A DNA stretch of 64,000 bases, from positions 1 to 64,000 of the forward strand of contig NZ_JAPENM010000017.1 in NCBI RefSeq assembly GCF_026342035.1. Reading direction: 5' to 3'. A program made the translations under genes and the position numbers. The DNA is from Aldersonia sp. NBC_00410. Lineage in GTDB: Bacteria; Actinomycetota; Actinomycetes; Mycobacteriales; Mycobacteriaceae. Under the pieces are notes generated by a model that saw only the letters and a program-made list of their open reading frames with translations, did not search any database and was not told the DNA's origin. This document shows, one piece after another, positions 28,302 to 37,219 of the stretch; position 1 is the first letter of the stretch; each line of letters starts with the position of its first letter.

Positions 28302-29726
28302 GTGACCCAGACGATCGACTCCGACGACCTCGCCGTGTGCCTGCGGGTGCTCGAGCAGGCCGCCGCACTCGACGCCGAGCATCCCGACTCGGTGGCGGTG
28401 CAGCACGCCGTCGGGCACATGTTCAAAAAGCTCAAGCAGCGTCGCCGCAAATCGACCCGCGATGCCGTCTCGGCGGCCGATCGCGCCGTGATCGAAGCGA
28501 CCGCGACCGGGTCGGCGGAGCGGATCGACGACGAGACCGCGGGCATCCCGCTGCGCGCCACCGCGCCGGGTGCGACCGCCGGACGGCTGATCCGCGCGCG
28601 GCCCTGCTACATCTGCAAGACCGACTTCGTCGACGTCGACGCGTTCTACCACCAGCTATGCCCGGAATGCGCGGCGATGAGCCACGCCAAGCGCGACGCG
28701 CGTACCGACCTGACCGGCCGCCGCGCCCTGCTCACCGGCGGCCGCGCGAAAATCGGCATGTACATCGCCCTTCGCCTGCTGCGCGACGGTGCGCACACGA
28801 CGATCACCACCCGCTTTCCCGGTGACGCGGTGCGGCGGTTCGCCGCACTGCCGGACAGCGCGGACTGGCTGCACCGGCTCCGGGTGATCGGCGTCGACCT
28901 GCGCGACCCCGCGCAGGTAGTGGCATTGGCCGACGACGTTGCCGCGCAGGGCCCGCTCGACATCCTGATCAACAATGCCGCGCAGACGGTGCGCCGCTCC
29001 CCCGGCGCGTACTCGGCACTCGTCGCCGCGGAGTCCGAGCCGTTGCCTGCCGGGATGCTGCCCGAGGTGATCACCTTCGGTAAGCCGGCGCTGGCCCACC
29101 CTGCCGCACTCACCGAGGCCTTGCCCACAACCCTGCCCGCCAGCGTAAGCGAACTCGCGATGGTCGCGGGATCTGCTTCGCTGCAACGTATTTCACAAGG
29201 GATCGCCATCGACGCCGGTGGCCTCGTGCCCGATCTCGCGCATACCAACAGCTGGGTGCAGACGGTCGGTGACGTGGATGCGACCGAACTGCTCGAGGTG
29301 CAACTGTGCAATTCGGTGGCACCATTCGTCCTGATTTCGCGGCTGCGCCCGGCCATGGCCGCCGCGCCCGCACACCGCAAGTACGTGGTGAACGTTTCGG
29401 CGATGGAAGGCCAGTTCGGGCGCGGTTACAAGGGCCCCGGCCATCCGCACACGAACATGGCGAAGGCCGCATTGAACATGCTGACGCGGACCAGCGCCGG
29501 CGAGATGCTCGAAACCGACGGCATCCTGATGACCGCGGTCGACACCGGCTGGATCACCGACGAACGTCCCCACTTCACCAAGGTGCGCCTGGCCGACGAG
29601 GGCTTTCATGCACCGCTCGACCTGGTGGACGGGGCAGCCCGGGTTTACGATCCGATCGTGCAGGGCGAGCTCGGCAACGACTTGTACGGCTGCTTCCTCA
29701 AGGACTATCGGCGCGCAGCCTGGTAG
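28302..29726 (+). CDS. SDR-like oxidoreductase with N-terminal zinc-ribbon
   Basis: 474 residues, GTG start. Residues 1-95 are helical. Cys102, Cys105, Cys120 and Cys123 form a CxxC-N14-CxxC zinc-ribbon. A Rossmann SDR domain follows from about 138 (RRALLTGGRAKIGMYIALRL, a TGxxxGIG variant; then DILINNAAQTVRRSPG). At the active site the usual YxxxK is TNMAK, so the catalytic Tyr position holds Thr. The protein may therefore use a different acid or act as a non-catalytic NAD(P) sensor. Fusion of a zinc module to an SDR is unusual. Substrate and partner are unknown. Confidence 0.8.
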   Translation: MTQTIDSDDLAVCLRVLEQAAALDAEHPDSVAVQHAVGHMFKKLKQRRRKSTRDAVSAADRAVIEATATGSAERIDDETAGIPLRATAPGATAGRLIRARPCYICKTDFVDVDAFYHQLCPECAAMSHAKRDARTDLTGRRALLTGGRAKIGMYIALRLLRDGAHTTITTRFPGDAVRRFAALPDSADWLHRLRVIGVDLRDPAQVVALADDVAAQGPLDILINNAAQTVRRSPGAYSALVAAESEPLPAGMLPEVITFGKPALAHPAALTEALPTTLPASVSELAMVAGSASLQRISQGIAIDAGGLVPDLAHTNSWVQTVGDVDATELLEVQLCNSVAPFVLISRLRPAMAAAPAHRKYVVNVSAMEGQFGRGYKGPGHPHTNMAKAALNMLTRTSAGEMLETDGILMTAVDTGWITDERPHFTKVRLADEGFHAPLDLVDGAARVYDPIVQGELGNDLYGCFLKDYRRAAW

Positions 29727-29755
29727 ACCCGCGTGATGATGGGTAGCTTCCAGTC

Positions 29756-31252
29756 ATGGGCCAGGACGTCGAGCTGCGGAAGTTCACCCGCCAGGATCGG
29801 CTGCGCTTTCGGCTGAAGGCGCAGGAGTGCCTCGACGTCCTCGCCTCGATGCTGTCGCACGGGCATTTCGAGGTTGGCGAGCCGAAGATCGGCATGGAGA
29901 TCGAGCTCAACCTCGTCGACGAGGCGATGCAACCGGCCATGGCCAATGCCGAAGTGCTCGAGGCAATAGCCGACCCGGATTTCCAGACCGAACTCGGTCA
30001 GTTCAACATCGAAATCAATCTTGCCCCCCGCCCGTTGCAGGGCGATCACATCCGCGAACTCGAACGCGACGTGCGAAAGTCGCTGAACTCGGCGGACGAG
30101 CGGGCTCGATCGGTCGGCAGCCGGCTCGCCATGGTGGGCATGCTTCCCACGCTGACCGAGCAGCAGTTCGAGCACAAGTGGATCTCGGCGAATGCCCGCT
30201 ACGACCTGATCAATCAGCAGATCTTCGCCGCCCGCGGTGAGGACATCGAATTGAACATCGGCGGTGTCCGGCTACCCGGCTCCCGTGAGGTGGAGTCGTT
30301 GTGCACCACGTCGGACACCATCATGCCGGAGGCGGCGTGCACGTCGGTGCAGCTGCACCTGCAGGTGGCGCCGGAAAGCTTTGCCGCACATTGGAATGCG
30401 GCGCAGGCGCTGGCCGGCGTACAGGTGGCTTTGGCGGCCAATTCACCGTTCTTCGCGGGTAGGGCGTTGTGGCACGAGACCCGGATCCCGATGTTCGAGC
30501 AGGCCACCGACACCCGGCCGCCGGAACTGAAGAACCAGGGGGTGCGCCCGCGAGTCTGGTTCGGGGAACGCTGGATCACTTCGATTTTCGACCTGTTCGA
30601 GGAGAATTCGCGCTACTTCCCTGCCCTGCTGCCGATCTGCAACGACGAGGATCCGCGTGCGATGTTCGAGCGCGGCGAGGTGCCCTCGCTCGCCGAGCTG
30701 AAACTGCACAACGGCACCGTCTACCGGTGGAACCGGCCCATTTACGACATCGCCAACGGCCGCTACCACCTGCGGCTGGAGAACCGCGTGCTCTCGGCCG
30801 GACCGTCGGTCATCGACACCCTCGCCGACGCCGCCTTCTACTACGGCACGCTGCGATCGTTCGTCGACGCGGACCGGCCGGTGTGGACCCAGATGTCCTT
30901 CGACGCGGCGTTGGAAAACCTGCACTCCGCCGCCCGCAGCGGTTTCAGTGCGCGGCTGTATTGGCCGGAGGTGGGCTGGGTCAGCCCGCAGGAATTGGTG
31001 TTGCGCAGGCTGCTGCCGATGGCACATGCCGGCCTCGAGGCATGCGGGGTGTCCGCGGCGGTGCGTGACCGCTACCTCGGTGTCATCGAAGGCCGTGCGC
31101 TACGGCAGCTGTCGGGTTCGGGCTGGCAGCGCGAAGCCGTCGTCGCCCGGGAACGCGCCGGCGACTCACGTGAGCAGGCGCTCGCGGGCATGCTGGCCGA
31201 CTACCTGGTCAATATGCACCACGGCGACCCCGTGCACACCTGGAGTTGGTGA
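29756..31252 (+). CDS. Glutamate-cysteine ligase family (GCS2-like) protein
   Basis: 498 residues. The N-terminal region KIGMEIELNLVD (about 44-55) and FNIEINLAP (about 84-92) carry the acidic metal/ATP ligands of the GCS2 family, and the C-terminal part contains YHLRLENRVLSAGPSV with the conserved Arg-x-E-x-R. Members form gamma-glutamyl amides; EgtA of ergothioneine synthesis and YbdK are relatives. The length exceeds YbdK (about 370) and suggests a separate actinobacterial subgroup. It is followed after 4 bp by DUF2784 and then a run of overlapping genes, implying an operon. The amine acceptor is unknown. Confidence 0.82.
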   Translation: MGQDVELRKFTRQDRLRFRLKAQECLDVLASMLSHGHFEVGEPKIGMEIELNLVDEAMQPAMANAEVLEAIADPDFQTELGQFNIEINLAPRPLQGDHIRELERDVRKSLNSADERARSVGSRLAMVGMLPTLTEQQFEHKWISANARYDLINQQIFAARGEDIELNIGGVRLPGSREVESLCTTSDTIMPEAACTSVQLHLQVAPESFAAHWNAAQALAGVQVALAANSPFFAGRALWHETRIPMFEQATDTRPPELKNQGVRPRVWFGERWITSIFDLFEENSRYFPALLPICNDEDPRAMFERGEVPSLAELKLHNGTVYRWNRPIYDIANGRYHLRLENRVLSAGPSVIDTLADAAFYYGTLRSFVDADRPVWTQMSFDAALENLHSAARSGFSARLYWPEVGWVSPQELVLRRLLPMAHAGLEACGVSAAVRDRYLGVIEGRALRQLSGSGWQREAVVARERAGDSREQALAGMLADYLVNMHHGDPVHTWSW

Positions 31253-31256
31253 GGCG

Positions 31257-31646
31257 ATGGGTTCCCGGCTGCTGGTGGATGTCATCGTCGTCGCGCATCT
31301 CGCGTTTATCGGCTATCTGGTGGCCGGTGGCTTCCTGGCGTGGCGCTGGCGGCGCACGATCTGGCTGCATATCCCGGTGGTGGCCTGGGGTTTCGCCAGC
31401 GTGATCGTCGGTGTCGAGTGTCCGTTGACCCATCTGGAGAACCGGGCCAGACAAGCCGCGGGAATGGCTGGGCTGCCGCCCACCGGGTTCATCGACCACT
31501 ACCTCACCGGAGTGATCTACCCCGAGAGCACTCTCGCCGTGGTGCGGATGCTCGTCGCGGCCTGCGTCATCGGGTCGTGGTGCGGCTTCGTCGCGCGCGG
31601 CGGTGCACGTCCGGCCCACCGATCGGATCGGACGCTCGCACCGTGA
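31257..31646 (+). CDS. DUF2784 membrane protein
   Basis: 129 residues. About four hydrophobic helices: LLVDVIVVAHLAFIGYLVAGG (split 4-24), IPVVAWGFASVIVGVECPLTHLENRAR (central, with the conserved CPLT motif), and a C-terminal helix VVRMLVAACVIGSWCGF. DUF2784 proteins are small inner-membrane proteins of unknown function. The ATG lies 4 bp after the GCS2-like gene, and the stop overlaps the next start (GTGA), so it is translationally coupled on both sides. Confidence 0.87.
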   Translation: MGSRLLVDVIVVAHLAFIGYLVAGGFLAWRWRRTIWLHIPVVAWGFASVIVGVECPLTHLENRARQAAGMAGLPPTGFIDHYLTGVIYPESTLAVVRMLVAACVIGSWCGFVARGGARPAHRSDRTLAP

Positions 31647-33007
31647 TTCTGCTGGACGACTGTGCCGCCGCATTAGGCTGGCCGGCAGACACTTTCGATC
31701 CACCAGCACTCGAACAGTCGGCATCGAACGACACTCGGCTGTTGGCCGCGACCCTGCCGGTAGCCGCCCTCGCCCTCGGCGCGGTCAGCGTTTTCGCCAC
31801 CGCAGCCGACCGCTACCGCGCGGCCATCGGACTACCGGCGCAACGCAATCGACTCCGCCTCGACCGGGTGGCCGCCTCGTTCGCCGCGGACCGGATGATG
31901 CGCATCGACGGCGCACCCATCTCCGGGTTCGCCGAACTCTCCGGATTCTTCCCCACTTCCGACGGCTGGATCCGCACCCACGCCAACTATCCGCACCACC
32001 GAACGCGACTGCTCGAGGTGCTCGATCTCCCGCCCCACGCGGACCGCGATCTCGCTGCCCGGCGGATCGAGACCATGCGCGCCGCCGACCTCGAGGATGC
32101 GGCCGCGGCGGCGGGGGCCATCGCCGTCCGCGTCCGCGACGAAACCGAATGGGCGGCAAGCGAACCGGGTCGCGCTGCCGCACAGGCACCGATCGTGGAC
32201 GTACAGGACCGGGATGACCGCGCCGTGACCGGGCCGGGCGACGCGAGCGCCACCGTCGACAAACCGTTGGCCGGTATGCGCGTGCTCGACCTGACCCGCG
32301 TCATCGCCGGTCCCACCGCCAGCCGTGCGCTGGCCCTGCTCGGCGCCGAGGTATTGCGGATCGACTCCCCCGCGTTGCCCGAGATCGAGTGGCAGCACCT
32401 GGAGAACGGTCAGGGCAAGGCGTCCGCGTTGCTCGATGTCGTCACCGACTCCCCCGCCGCCCGCGGCCTCGCCGCGCGCGCCGACGTGCTGGTCACCGGC
32501 TATCGGCCCGGCGCGTTGGGCGGCTTCGGTGACCTCGCGCCGACCGTGGCGCCGGGAATCGTCCGGGCACGGTTGTCCGCGTGGGGCGAGTCGGGACCGT
32601 GGTCGGGCCGGCGCGGGTTCGATTCCATCGTGCAAGCCGCGAGCGGGATCGCCTTCGTGGAAGGGGCGGTCATGGAAGGGGCGCCGCAGCCGGGCGCGCT
32701 TCCCGCTCAGGCGCTCGACCACGCGACGGGCTATCTCCTCGCTGCCGGTGTCCTCGATGCCCTCACCCGCCGCCGCACGGACGAACGCGGGCACGACGTG
32801 CGTGTGTCACTGGCGCGGACCGCGGCGTGGCTGCTCGCCGCCCCCGGTCGCGACCCGTATCACCCGGCGCCCACGCTGCCCGGCGAGGACACCCTGGTCA
32901 CCAACGGACGGATCAGGGCACCGCGTCCCGCGCTTGCGGAGTACGACGATTATCCCGAACCTGCGCACCCCTGGGGCAGCGATGTTCCAGCATGGCTGAA
33001 TACCTGA
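31643..33007 (+). CDS. Family III CoA transferase (CaiB/BaiF), apparently permuted
   Basis: 454 residues, GTG start overlapping the DUF2784 stop. The canonical N-terminal signature of this family, LAGMRVLDLTRVIAGPTASR, appears only near residue 210. Residues about 85-185 (SGFFPTSDGWIRTHANYP, DETEWAAS) look like the small domain that normally comes after it. The order therefore seems circularly permuted or rearranged. Family members move CoA between acyl groups; the catalytic Asp cannot be pinned down with certainty. Its 3' end runs near the next gene start, keeping it in the GCS2-DUF2784-CoA transferase-methyltransferase run. Confidence 0.8.
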   Translation: MILLDDCAAALGWPADTFDPPALEQSASNDTRLLAATLPVAALALGAVSVFATAADRYRAAIGLPAQRNRLRLDRVAASFAADRMMRIDGAPISGFAELSGFFPTSDGWIRTHANYPHHRTRLLEVLDLPPHADRDLAARRIETMRAADLEDAAAAAGAIAVRVRDETEWAASEPGRAAAQAPIVDVQDRDDRAVTGPGDASATVDKPLAGMRVLDLTRVIAGPTASRALALLGAEVLRIDSPALPEIEWQHLENGQGKASALLDVVTDSPAARGLAARADVLVTGYRPGALGGFGDLAPTVAPGIVRARLSAWGESGPWSGRRGFDSIVQAASGIAFVEGAVMEGAPQPGALPAQALDHATGYLLAAGVLDALTRRRTDERGHDVRVSLARTAAWLLAAPGRDPYHPAPTLPGEDTLVTNGRIRAPRPALAEYDDYPEPAHPWGSDVPAWLNT

Positions 33008-33027
33008 CGCCGGGCAGAGGAGTTCGG

Positions 33028-33807
33028 GTGGCGATCGACAACGACGTCTACGACCGCATCGGAGCGGGATGGTGGGACGAGGAGAATCCGCTCAACATGC
33101 TGGCGGGCAGCATGACGCCCGCCCGGTTCTCCTACTTCACCTCGGTGCTACGCCGGCACGGCATCTCCCTCGATGGCGTACGCGCCCTCGACGTCGGCTG
33201 CGGCGGCGGATTCATGGCCGAACAATTTGCCCGCTCGGGTGCGCGCGTGCTCGGCGTCGACCCCTCCGAAGTCTCGATCGCGGCAGCGCGTCGGCACGCG
33301 GCGGCCGAAGATCTGCCGATCGCCTACCGCGCCGGCGTCGGCGAGCGACTCCCGGTCGCCGACGCGGAGTTCGACATCGCCTACTGCTGTGACGTGCTCG
33401 AGCACGTCGAGGATTTGGACCGGGTGCTCGCCGAGACCGCACGCGCGATCGCCCCGGGCGGGTTCTACTTCTTCGACACGCTCAATCGCACGTGGCTGGC
33501 GAAACTGCTCATGATCAAGATCCCCCAGGACTGGCGGTTGACCCGAGTGTTCGATACTCCGGTGCACGACTATTCGATGTTCATCACCCCGGCGGAACTC
33601 GGCGAAGCGTTGCGGCGCAACGGTTTTGTGGTCGGCGAGTTCGTCGGTCTCGGTCCGCGCCCCGTCGATCCTCGGGTGGCAGTCGACCTGGTGCGAGCCA
33701 GGCTCGGGCGGGTGAGTTTCGGCGAGTTCAGCCGTCGTCTCCGTTTCGGCAGGCTGCCGTTCACCCGAGCCGCGTACATGGGTTATGCGGTGCGGTTCGC
33801 CGGCTGA
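33028..33807 (+). CDS. SAM-dependent methyltransferase, UbiG-like
   Basis: 259 residues from a GTG 5-6 bp after AGAGGAG; an ATG at 32992 inside the CoA transferase gene is an alternative. The SAM site is ALDVGCGGGFMAEQFA (about 51-66), and CCDVLEHVEDLDRVL and PGGFYFFDTLNRTW follow. The pattern resembles 2-polyprenyl-6-hydroxyphenol methylase (UbiG), yet these bacteria use menaquinone, so the phenolic or lipid substrate is probably different. Cytosolic, last gene of the local operon. Confidence 0.85.
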   Translation: MAIDNDVYDRIGAGWWDEENPLNMLAGSMTPARFSYFTSVLRRHGISLDGVRALDVGCGGGFMAEQFARSGARVLGVDPSEVSIAAARRHAAAEDLPIAYRAGVGERLPVADAEFDIAYCCDVLEHVEDLDRVLAETARAIAPGGFYFFDTLNRTWLAKLLMIKIPQDWRLTRVFDTPVHDYSMFITPAELGEALRRNGFVVGEFVGLGPRPVDPRVAVDLVRARLGRVSFGEFSRRLRFGRLPFTRAAYMGYAVRFAG

Positions 33808-33899
33808 GACGCGGGCCGTAGAGCGTGCGCCGCAGGGGCGCGCACGCACAGACCGGTATGTTCGCAACTAGTTGTTTCACACCAGAAAGAGGACGACAC

Positions 33900-34730
33900 A
33901 TGCGGCGCAGCGCGACCATGCTGGGAGCAATGGCGGCGGCAGCGGCCATCGTTACGACCCCGGTGGCCCTGACCGCAACCACGACGCCCGCGCTGGCGGC
34001 TCCCGCGGCCACGCAATCGTCGGTAACGCAGGCCGGCGCCCGGATCGCGCTCGACGGCACCGAGAACACCCGCACCCTGGCCGGTTTCCGCACCACGGAC
34101 GGCAGCGTCGTGCGCGCCAATCGCGTGCTGCGCTCCGATGACCTGTCCACGCTCAGCCCCGCCGATTTCGCTCGATTGCAGGAACAGCGTCTCGGCGTGG
34201 TCGTGGACCTGCGCACCGGGTTGGAACGCACGCTGCAGCCCGACAAGGCGGTGCCCGACACCCGTGCCGAATGGTTCGACGTGCTCGGCGCGCTGCCGTT
34301 GACCTCGCTGGTCGACCTGTCATCGAGCTACCGCGCATTCGTCACCGACCCGGCCGCCCGCGCCGCGTTCGGCGCGACCCTGCACACCATCGAAGCCACT
34401 GCCGCCGACGGCAGGGCCGTGCTCTACCACTGCTCGGCGGGCAAGGACCGCACCGGCTGGACCACGGCGGTACTGCTCACCATCCTCGGCGTCGACCGCG
34501 AGCAGGTCGAAGCCGACTTCCTGGCCAGCAACACCTACCGCAACGCCTCGCCCGCCGACCCGCTCAACGGGGTCGATATCGACTGGCTGCGCACCGCATT
34601 CCGTACCGCCGACGCAACGTTCGGCAGCTTCGACAACTATGTTCGCGACGGCCTCGGCCTGACCGCGAGCGACATCGACAGCCTGCGCACCGAGCTGCTC
34701 GATCCCGCAGGCGCCCCCGCGGGAAAGTAG
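33900..34730 (+). CDS. Secreted tyrosine/lipid phosphatase, PtpB-like
   Basis: 276 residues, ATG after AAAGAGGA. A signal peptide covers about 1-33 (ending TTTPALAAP). The core contains RVLRSDDLSTLSPADFARL, VVDLRTGLER and the P-loop YHCSAGKDRTGWTT, the Cys-x5-Arg active site with the Lys typical of M. tuberculosis PtpB-type atypical phosphatases. Unlike PtpB, this protein has an obvious export signal. It probably acts at the cell surface or outside on phosphotyrosine or phosphoinositide substrates. It abuts the convergent DUF4333 gene with no gap. Confidence 0.88.
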   Translation: MRRSATMLGAMAAAAAIVTTPVALTATTTPALAAPAATQSSVTQAGARIALDGTENTRTLAGFRTTDGSVVRANRVLRSDDLSTLSPADFARLQEQRLGVVVDLRTGLERTLQPDKAVPDTRAEWFDVLGALPLTSLVDLSSSYRAFVTDPAARAAFGATLHTIEATAADGRAVLYHCSAGKDRTGWTTAVLLTILGVDREQVEADFLASNTYRNASPADPLNGVDIDWLRTAFRTADATFGSFDNYVRDGLGLTASDIDSLRTELLDPAGAPAGK

Positions 34731-35060
34731 TCAGCCGCCGGTCGGCGGGGGCGGCGCGTCGACGATCTTGATATCGAAGTTGGCGGTGCCCTGGTCCACG
34801 GTCGTCACTGTTGCCTGGGCACCGTAGGTGGTACCGCCACCGACGACAGTGCATGTTTCCGTCGCCCCAACCTCGGCGGCCAGGTCGTTCGCGCACGTCA
34901 CCGAGTCAACGGGGCGACCCGCCATGGTCAGCTGCTGCTTGATCTGCGACGCCACGTCCGGTGCGGCAACGCTCTTTGCGTCCGCGCCGCAGGCGCCGAG
35001 CGCGCCCAGCGAGACCGTTGCGAAGACCAGAGCACACCCGATTCGTGATCGTGCCGACAT
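34731..35060 (-). CDS. DUF4333 lipoprotein
   Basis: 109 residues. The lipobox SLGALGAC puts the lipidated Cys near 24. The mature DUF4333 domain has a Cys pair (VTCANDL and ETCTVVGGG), probably a disulfide, and a Pro-rich end. Such small envelope lipoproteins are common in mycobacteria and nocardiae and have no known function. Its stop codon is directly adjacent to the phosphatase stop (tail to tail, zero gap). Confidence 0.85.
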   Translation of the reverse strand: MSARSRIGCALVFATVSLGALGACGADAKSVAAPDVASQIKQQLTMAGRPVDSVTCANDLAAEVGATETCTVVGGGTTYGAQATVTTVDQGTANFDIKIVDAPPPPTGG

Positions 35061-35207
35061 GCCTCATCACCTTCGATTCGGGTTGACGGTTTGCTCAACG
35101 TCGATGGTTGGCTCGACACCGTCCAGGCTCGCACACCGCTGCAGCCCGCGCGGCAAAAGAGCGAGAGCCGCCCGCGGCGGTTGCGGCGAAGGTTGCATGA
35201 TGGTCCG

Positions 35208-36254
35208 GTGACGAAACTGGTAGTCGATGTCGATACCGGGATCGACGATTCGCTCGCCCTGGTGTTCCTGCTCGCCAGCCCCGACGCCGACATCGTCGGT
35301 ATCGCGAGCACCGCGGGCAATGTCGGTGTCGCGCAAGTCGCGGCGAACAACCTCGCCTGGCTCGATGTCTGCCAGGCACCGCCGATCGAGGTCGCGGTCG
35401 GTTCACCGGTCCCGCTGGTGATTCCACTGCGAACGACCGAGGACACCCACGGGCCGCAGGGAATCGGCTTCGCCGAGCTACCGCCGTCCGGCCGTGCGGT
35501 GTCGGATCGGTCGGCCGCGGACATGTGGGCCGATCTAGTGCGTTCGAATCCGGGCGAAGTTACCGGGTTGGTCACCGGCCCGCTGACCAACCTCGCGCTC
35601 GCTTTGCGGATCGAACCCGACCTGCCGCACCTGCTGCAGCGACTGGTCGTCATGGGCGGTGCGTTCAACTACGCCGGGAACACCACCCCCACCACCGAGT
35701 GGAACATCTCGGTGGATCCGGAGGCGGCCAAGGTCGTGTTCGACGCGTTCTCGGTCGTACCCCCGGAGCGCCGGCCGATCGTGTGCGCGCTCGACATCAC
35801 CGAACGGATCGAGATGCGCTCCGAGCATCTCGAGCGGCTCGGCGCCCGAGCCGGCAGCAGCCCCGCCGAACGCGTCGATGCCACCGACCCCCAACACGCC
35901 CGGTCCGCGGCGAGCAATCCGGTGGTGCGCCATCTCTCCGACGCCGTGCGGTTCTACATGACCTTCCACCGCCAACAGGGGCTCGGGCATATCAGCCACA
36001 TGCACGATCCCTTCGCCGCCGCGGTCGCGCTCGATCCGTCGCTGGTCGCCACCCGACCCGCGACGGTCGATGTCGAACTTGCCGGCACATTGACGCGCGG
36101 CATGACGGTCGCAGACTGGGCCGGCATGTGGGGTCGCCCGCCGAATGTCGACATCGCCTGCGACACGAACCCGGACGCGTTCTTCGACCTGCTCATCGAA
36201 CGGGTCGGGGATTTTGCAGCACGTCTCTACCCACCGGAGGGAGCGCGACCATGA
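35208..36254 (+). CDS. Inosine-uridine-preferring nucleoside hydrolase
   Basis: 348 residues. The N-terminal calcium-site motif VVDVDTGIDDSLAL (about 5-18) and the central VMGGAFNYAGNTTPTTEWN (about 149-167), plus a C-terminal DPFAAAVALDP, are the family signatures. The enzyme cleaves the N-glycosidic bond of ribonucleosides for salvage. The GTG is chosen because it starts the first strand directly; a TTG five codons upstream is possible. It overlaps the amidohydrolase start (ATGA), so the two are coupled. Confidence 0.9.
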   Translation: MTKLVVDVDTGIDDSLALVFLLASPDADIVGIASTAGNVGVAQVAANNLAWLDVCQAPPIEVAVGSPVPLVIPLRTTEDTHGPQGIGFAELPPSGRAVSDRSAADMWADLVRSNPGEVTGLVTGPLTNLALALRIEPDLPHLLQRLVVMGGAFNYAGNTTPTTEWNISVDPEAAKVVFDAFSVVPPERRPIVCALDITERIEMRSEHLERLGARAGSSPAERVDATDPQHARSAASNPVVRHLSDAVRFYMTFHRQQGLGHISHMHDPFAAAVALDPSLVATRPATVDVELAGTLTRGMTVADWAGMWGRPPNVDIACDTNPDAFFDLLIERVGDFAARLYPPEGARP

Positions 36255-37159
36255 CCGCCGCCGACAACCCGGACCGCTCGGACGAAATCGCGGCGGTGAT
36301 CGCGTTCTGGCGCGGGCTCGGTCTGCCCGGAATCGTCGATGTGCACACGCATTTCATGCCCGACCCGGTGATGCGCAAGGTGTGGGAGTACTTCGAGGCC
36401 GGCGGCCCGCTGATCGGCGGGCCCTGGCCGATCTCGTACCGCGACGACGAATTGACCCGACTGAACCTGTTGCGCGAGTTCGGTGTTCGAGCCTTCACTG
36501 CGCTGGTGTACCCACACAAGCCGGGCATGGCGGAGTGGCTCAACGCATGGTCGGCGGAGTTTGCCGCGCGTTCCCCGGGTTGCCTGCAGACCGCGACATT
36601 CTTCCCGGAGCCGAATGCGCTGTGGTACACCACGGCGGCAATCGAGGCGGGCGCCCGAGTTTTCAAAGCGCACCTCCAGGTCGGCAATTACAACCCTGCC
36701 GACCCGGCGCTCGACGATGTGTGGGGACTACTCGAGGACAGCGGCGTGCCGGTCGTCATCCATTGCGGCTCGGACCCCGTGCCAGGCAAGTTCACCGGTG
36801 TCGAGCCCATGCGTGCGCTGCTGCACCGTCATCCCAACCTGCCGGTGATCGTCGCGCATCTCGGCAGCCCGGAGTTCGTCGAGTTCCTCGACCTGGCCGA
36901 GGAGTTTCCCGCCATCTACCTCGACACGACGATGGTGTTCACCGATTTCACCGAACGAATGGCGGCGTTTCCGCGCACCGAACTGGACCGCCTCGCCGAC
37001 TTCTCCAACCGGATCCTGTTCGGCAGCGATTTCCCGAACATCCCCTACCGCTACCTCGACGCGCTCACCGGCCTGCCCGGCGCCGAGCTGGGCGAGGACT
37101 GGCTGCGCCGGGTCTGCTATCACAACGGCGCCGAGTTGTTCGCGCTGCACGAAAACTAG
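36251..37159 (+). CDS. Amidohydrolase (amidohydrolase_2, TIM-barrel) family protein
   Basis: 302 residues. Metal ligands are visible: VDVHTHFMPD (HxH, about 30-39), VVIHCGSDP (His near 163), VAHLGSPEF and LFGSDFPNIPYR (Asp near 259). The family includes ACMSD-like decarboxylases and lactonases, and the exact reaction cannot be chosen from sequence. The gene is coupled to the nucleoside hydrolase by ATGA, which might suggest processing of a base or sugar derivative. Confidence 0.85.
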   Translation: MTAADNPDRSDEIAAVIAFWRGLGLPGIVDVHTHFMPDPVMRKVWEYFEAGGPLIGGPWPISYRDDELTRLNLLREFGVRAFTALVYPHKPGMAEWLNAWSAEFAARSPGCLQTATFFPEPNALWYTTAAIEAGARVFKAHLQVGNYNPADPALDDVWGLLEDSGVPVVIHCGSDPVPGKFTGVEPMRALLHRHPNLPVIVAHLGSPEFVEFLDLAEEFPAIYLDTTMVFTDFTERMAAFPRTELDRLADFSNRILFGSDFPNIPYRYLDALTGLPGAELGEDWLRRVCYHNGAELFALHEN

Positions 37160-37172
37160 GCTGCGCAAAAAC

Positions 37173-37186
37173 TAGAACACGTTATT
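37173..37186 (+). promoter_or_regulatory. KstR-like box before the NTF2-like gene
   Basis: TAGAACACGTTATT matches the KstR pattern TnnAACnnGTTnnA except for the last base. It lies 34 bp upstream of the NTF2-like start and 14 bp after the amidohydrolase stop. KstR controls sterol catabolism genes; binding here is only a possibility. Confidence 0.4.
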
Positions 37187-37219
37187 GCTCTGGCGCGGCT
37201 GGCGTGGAAAGCTCTGCGC

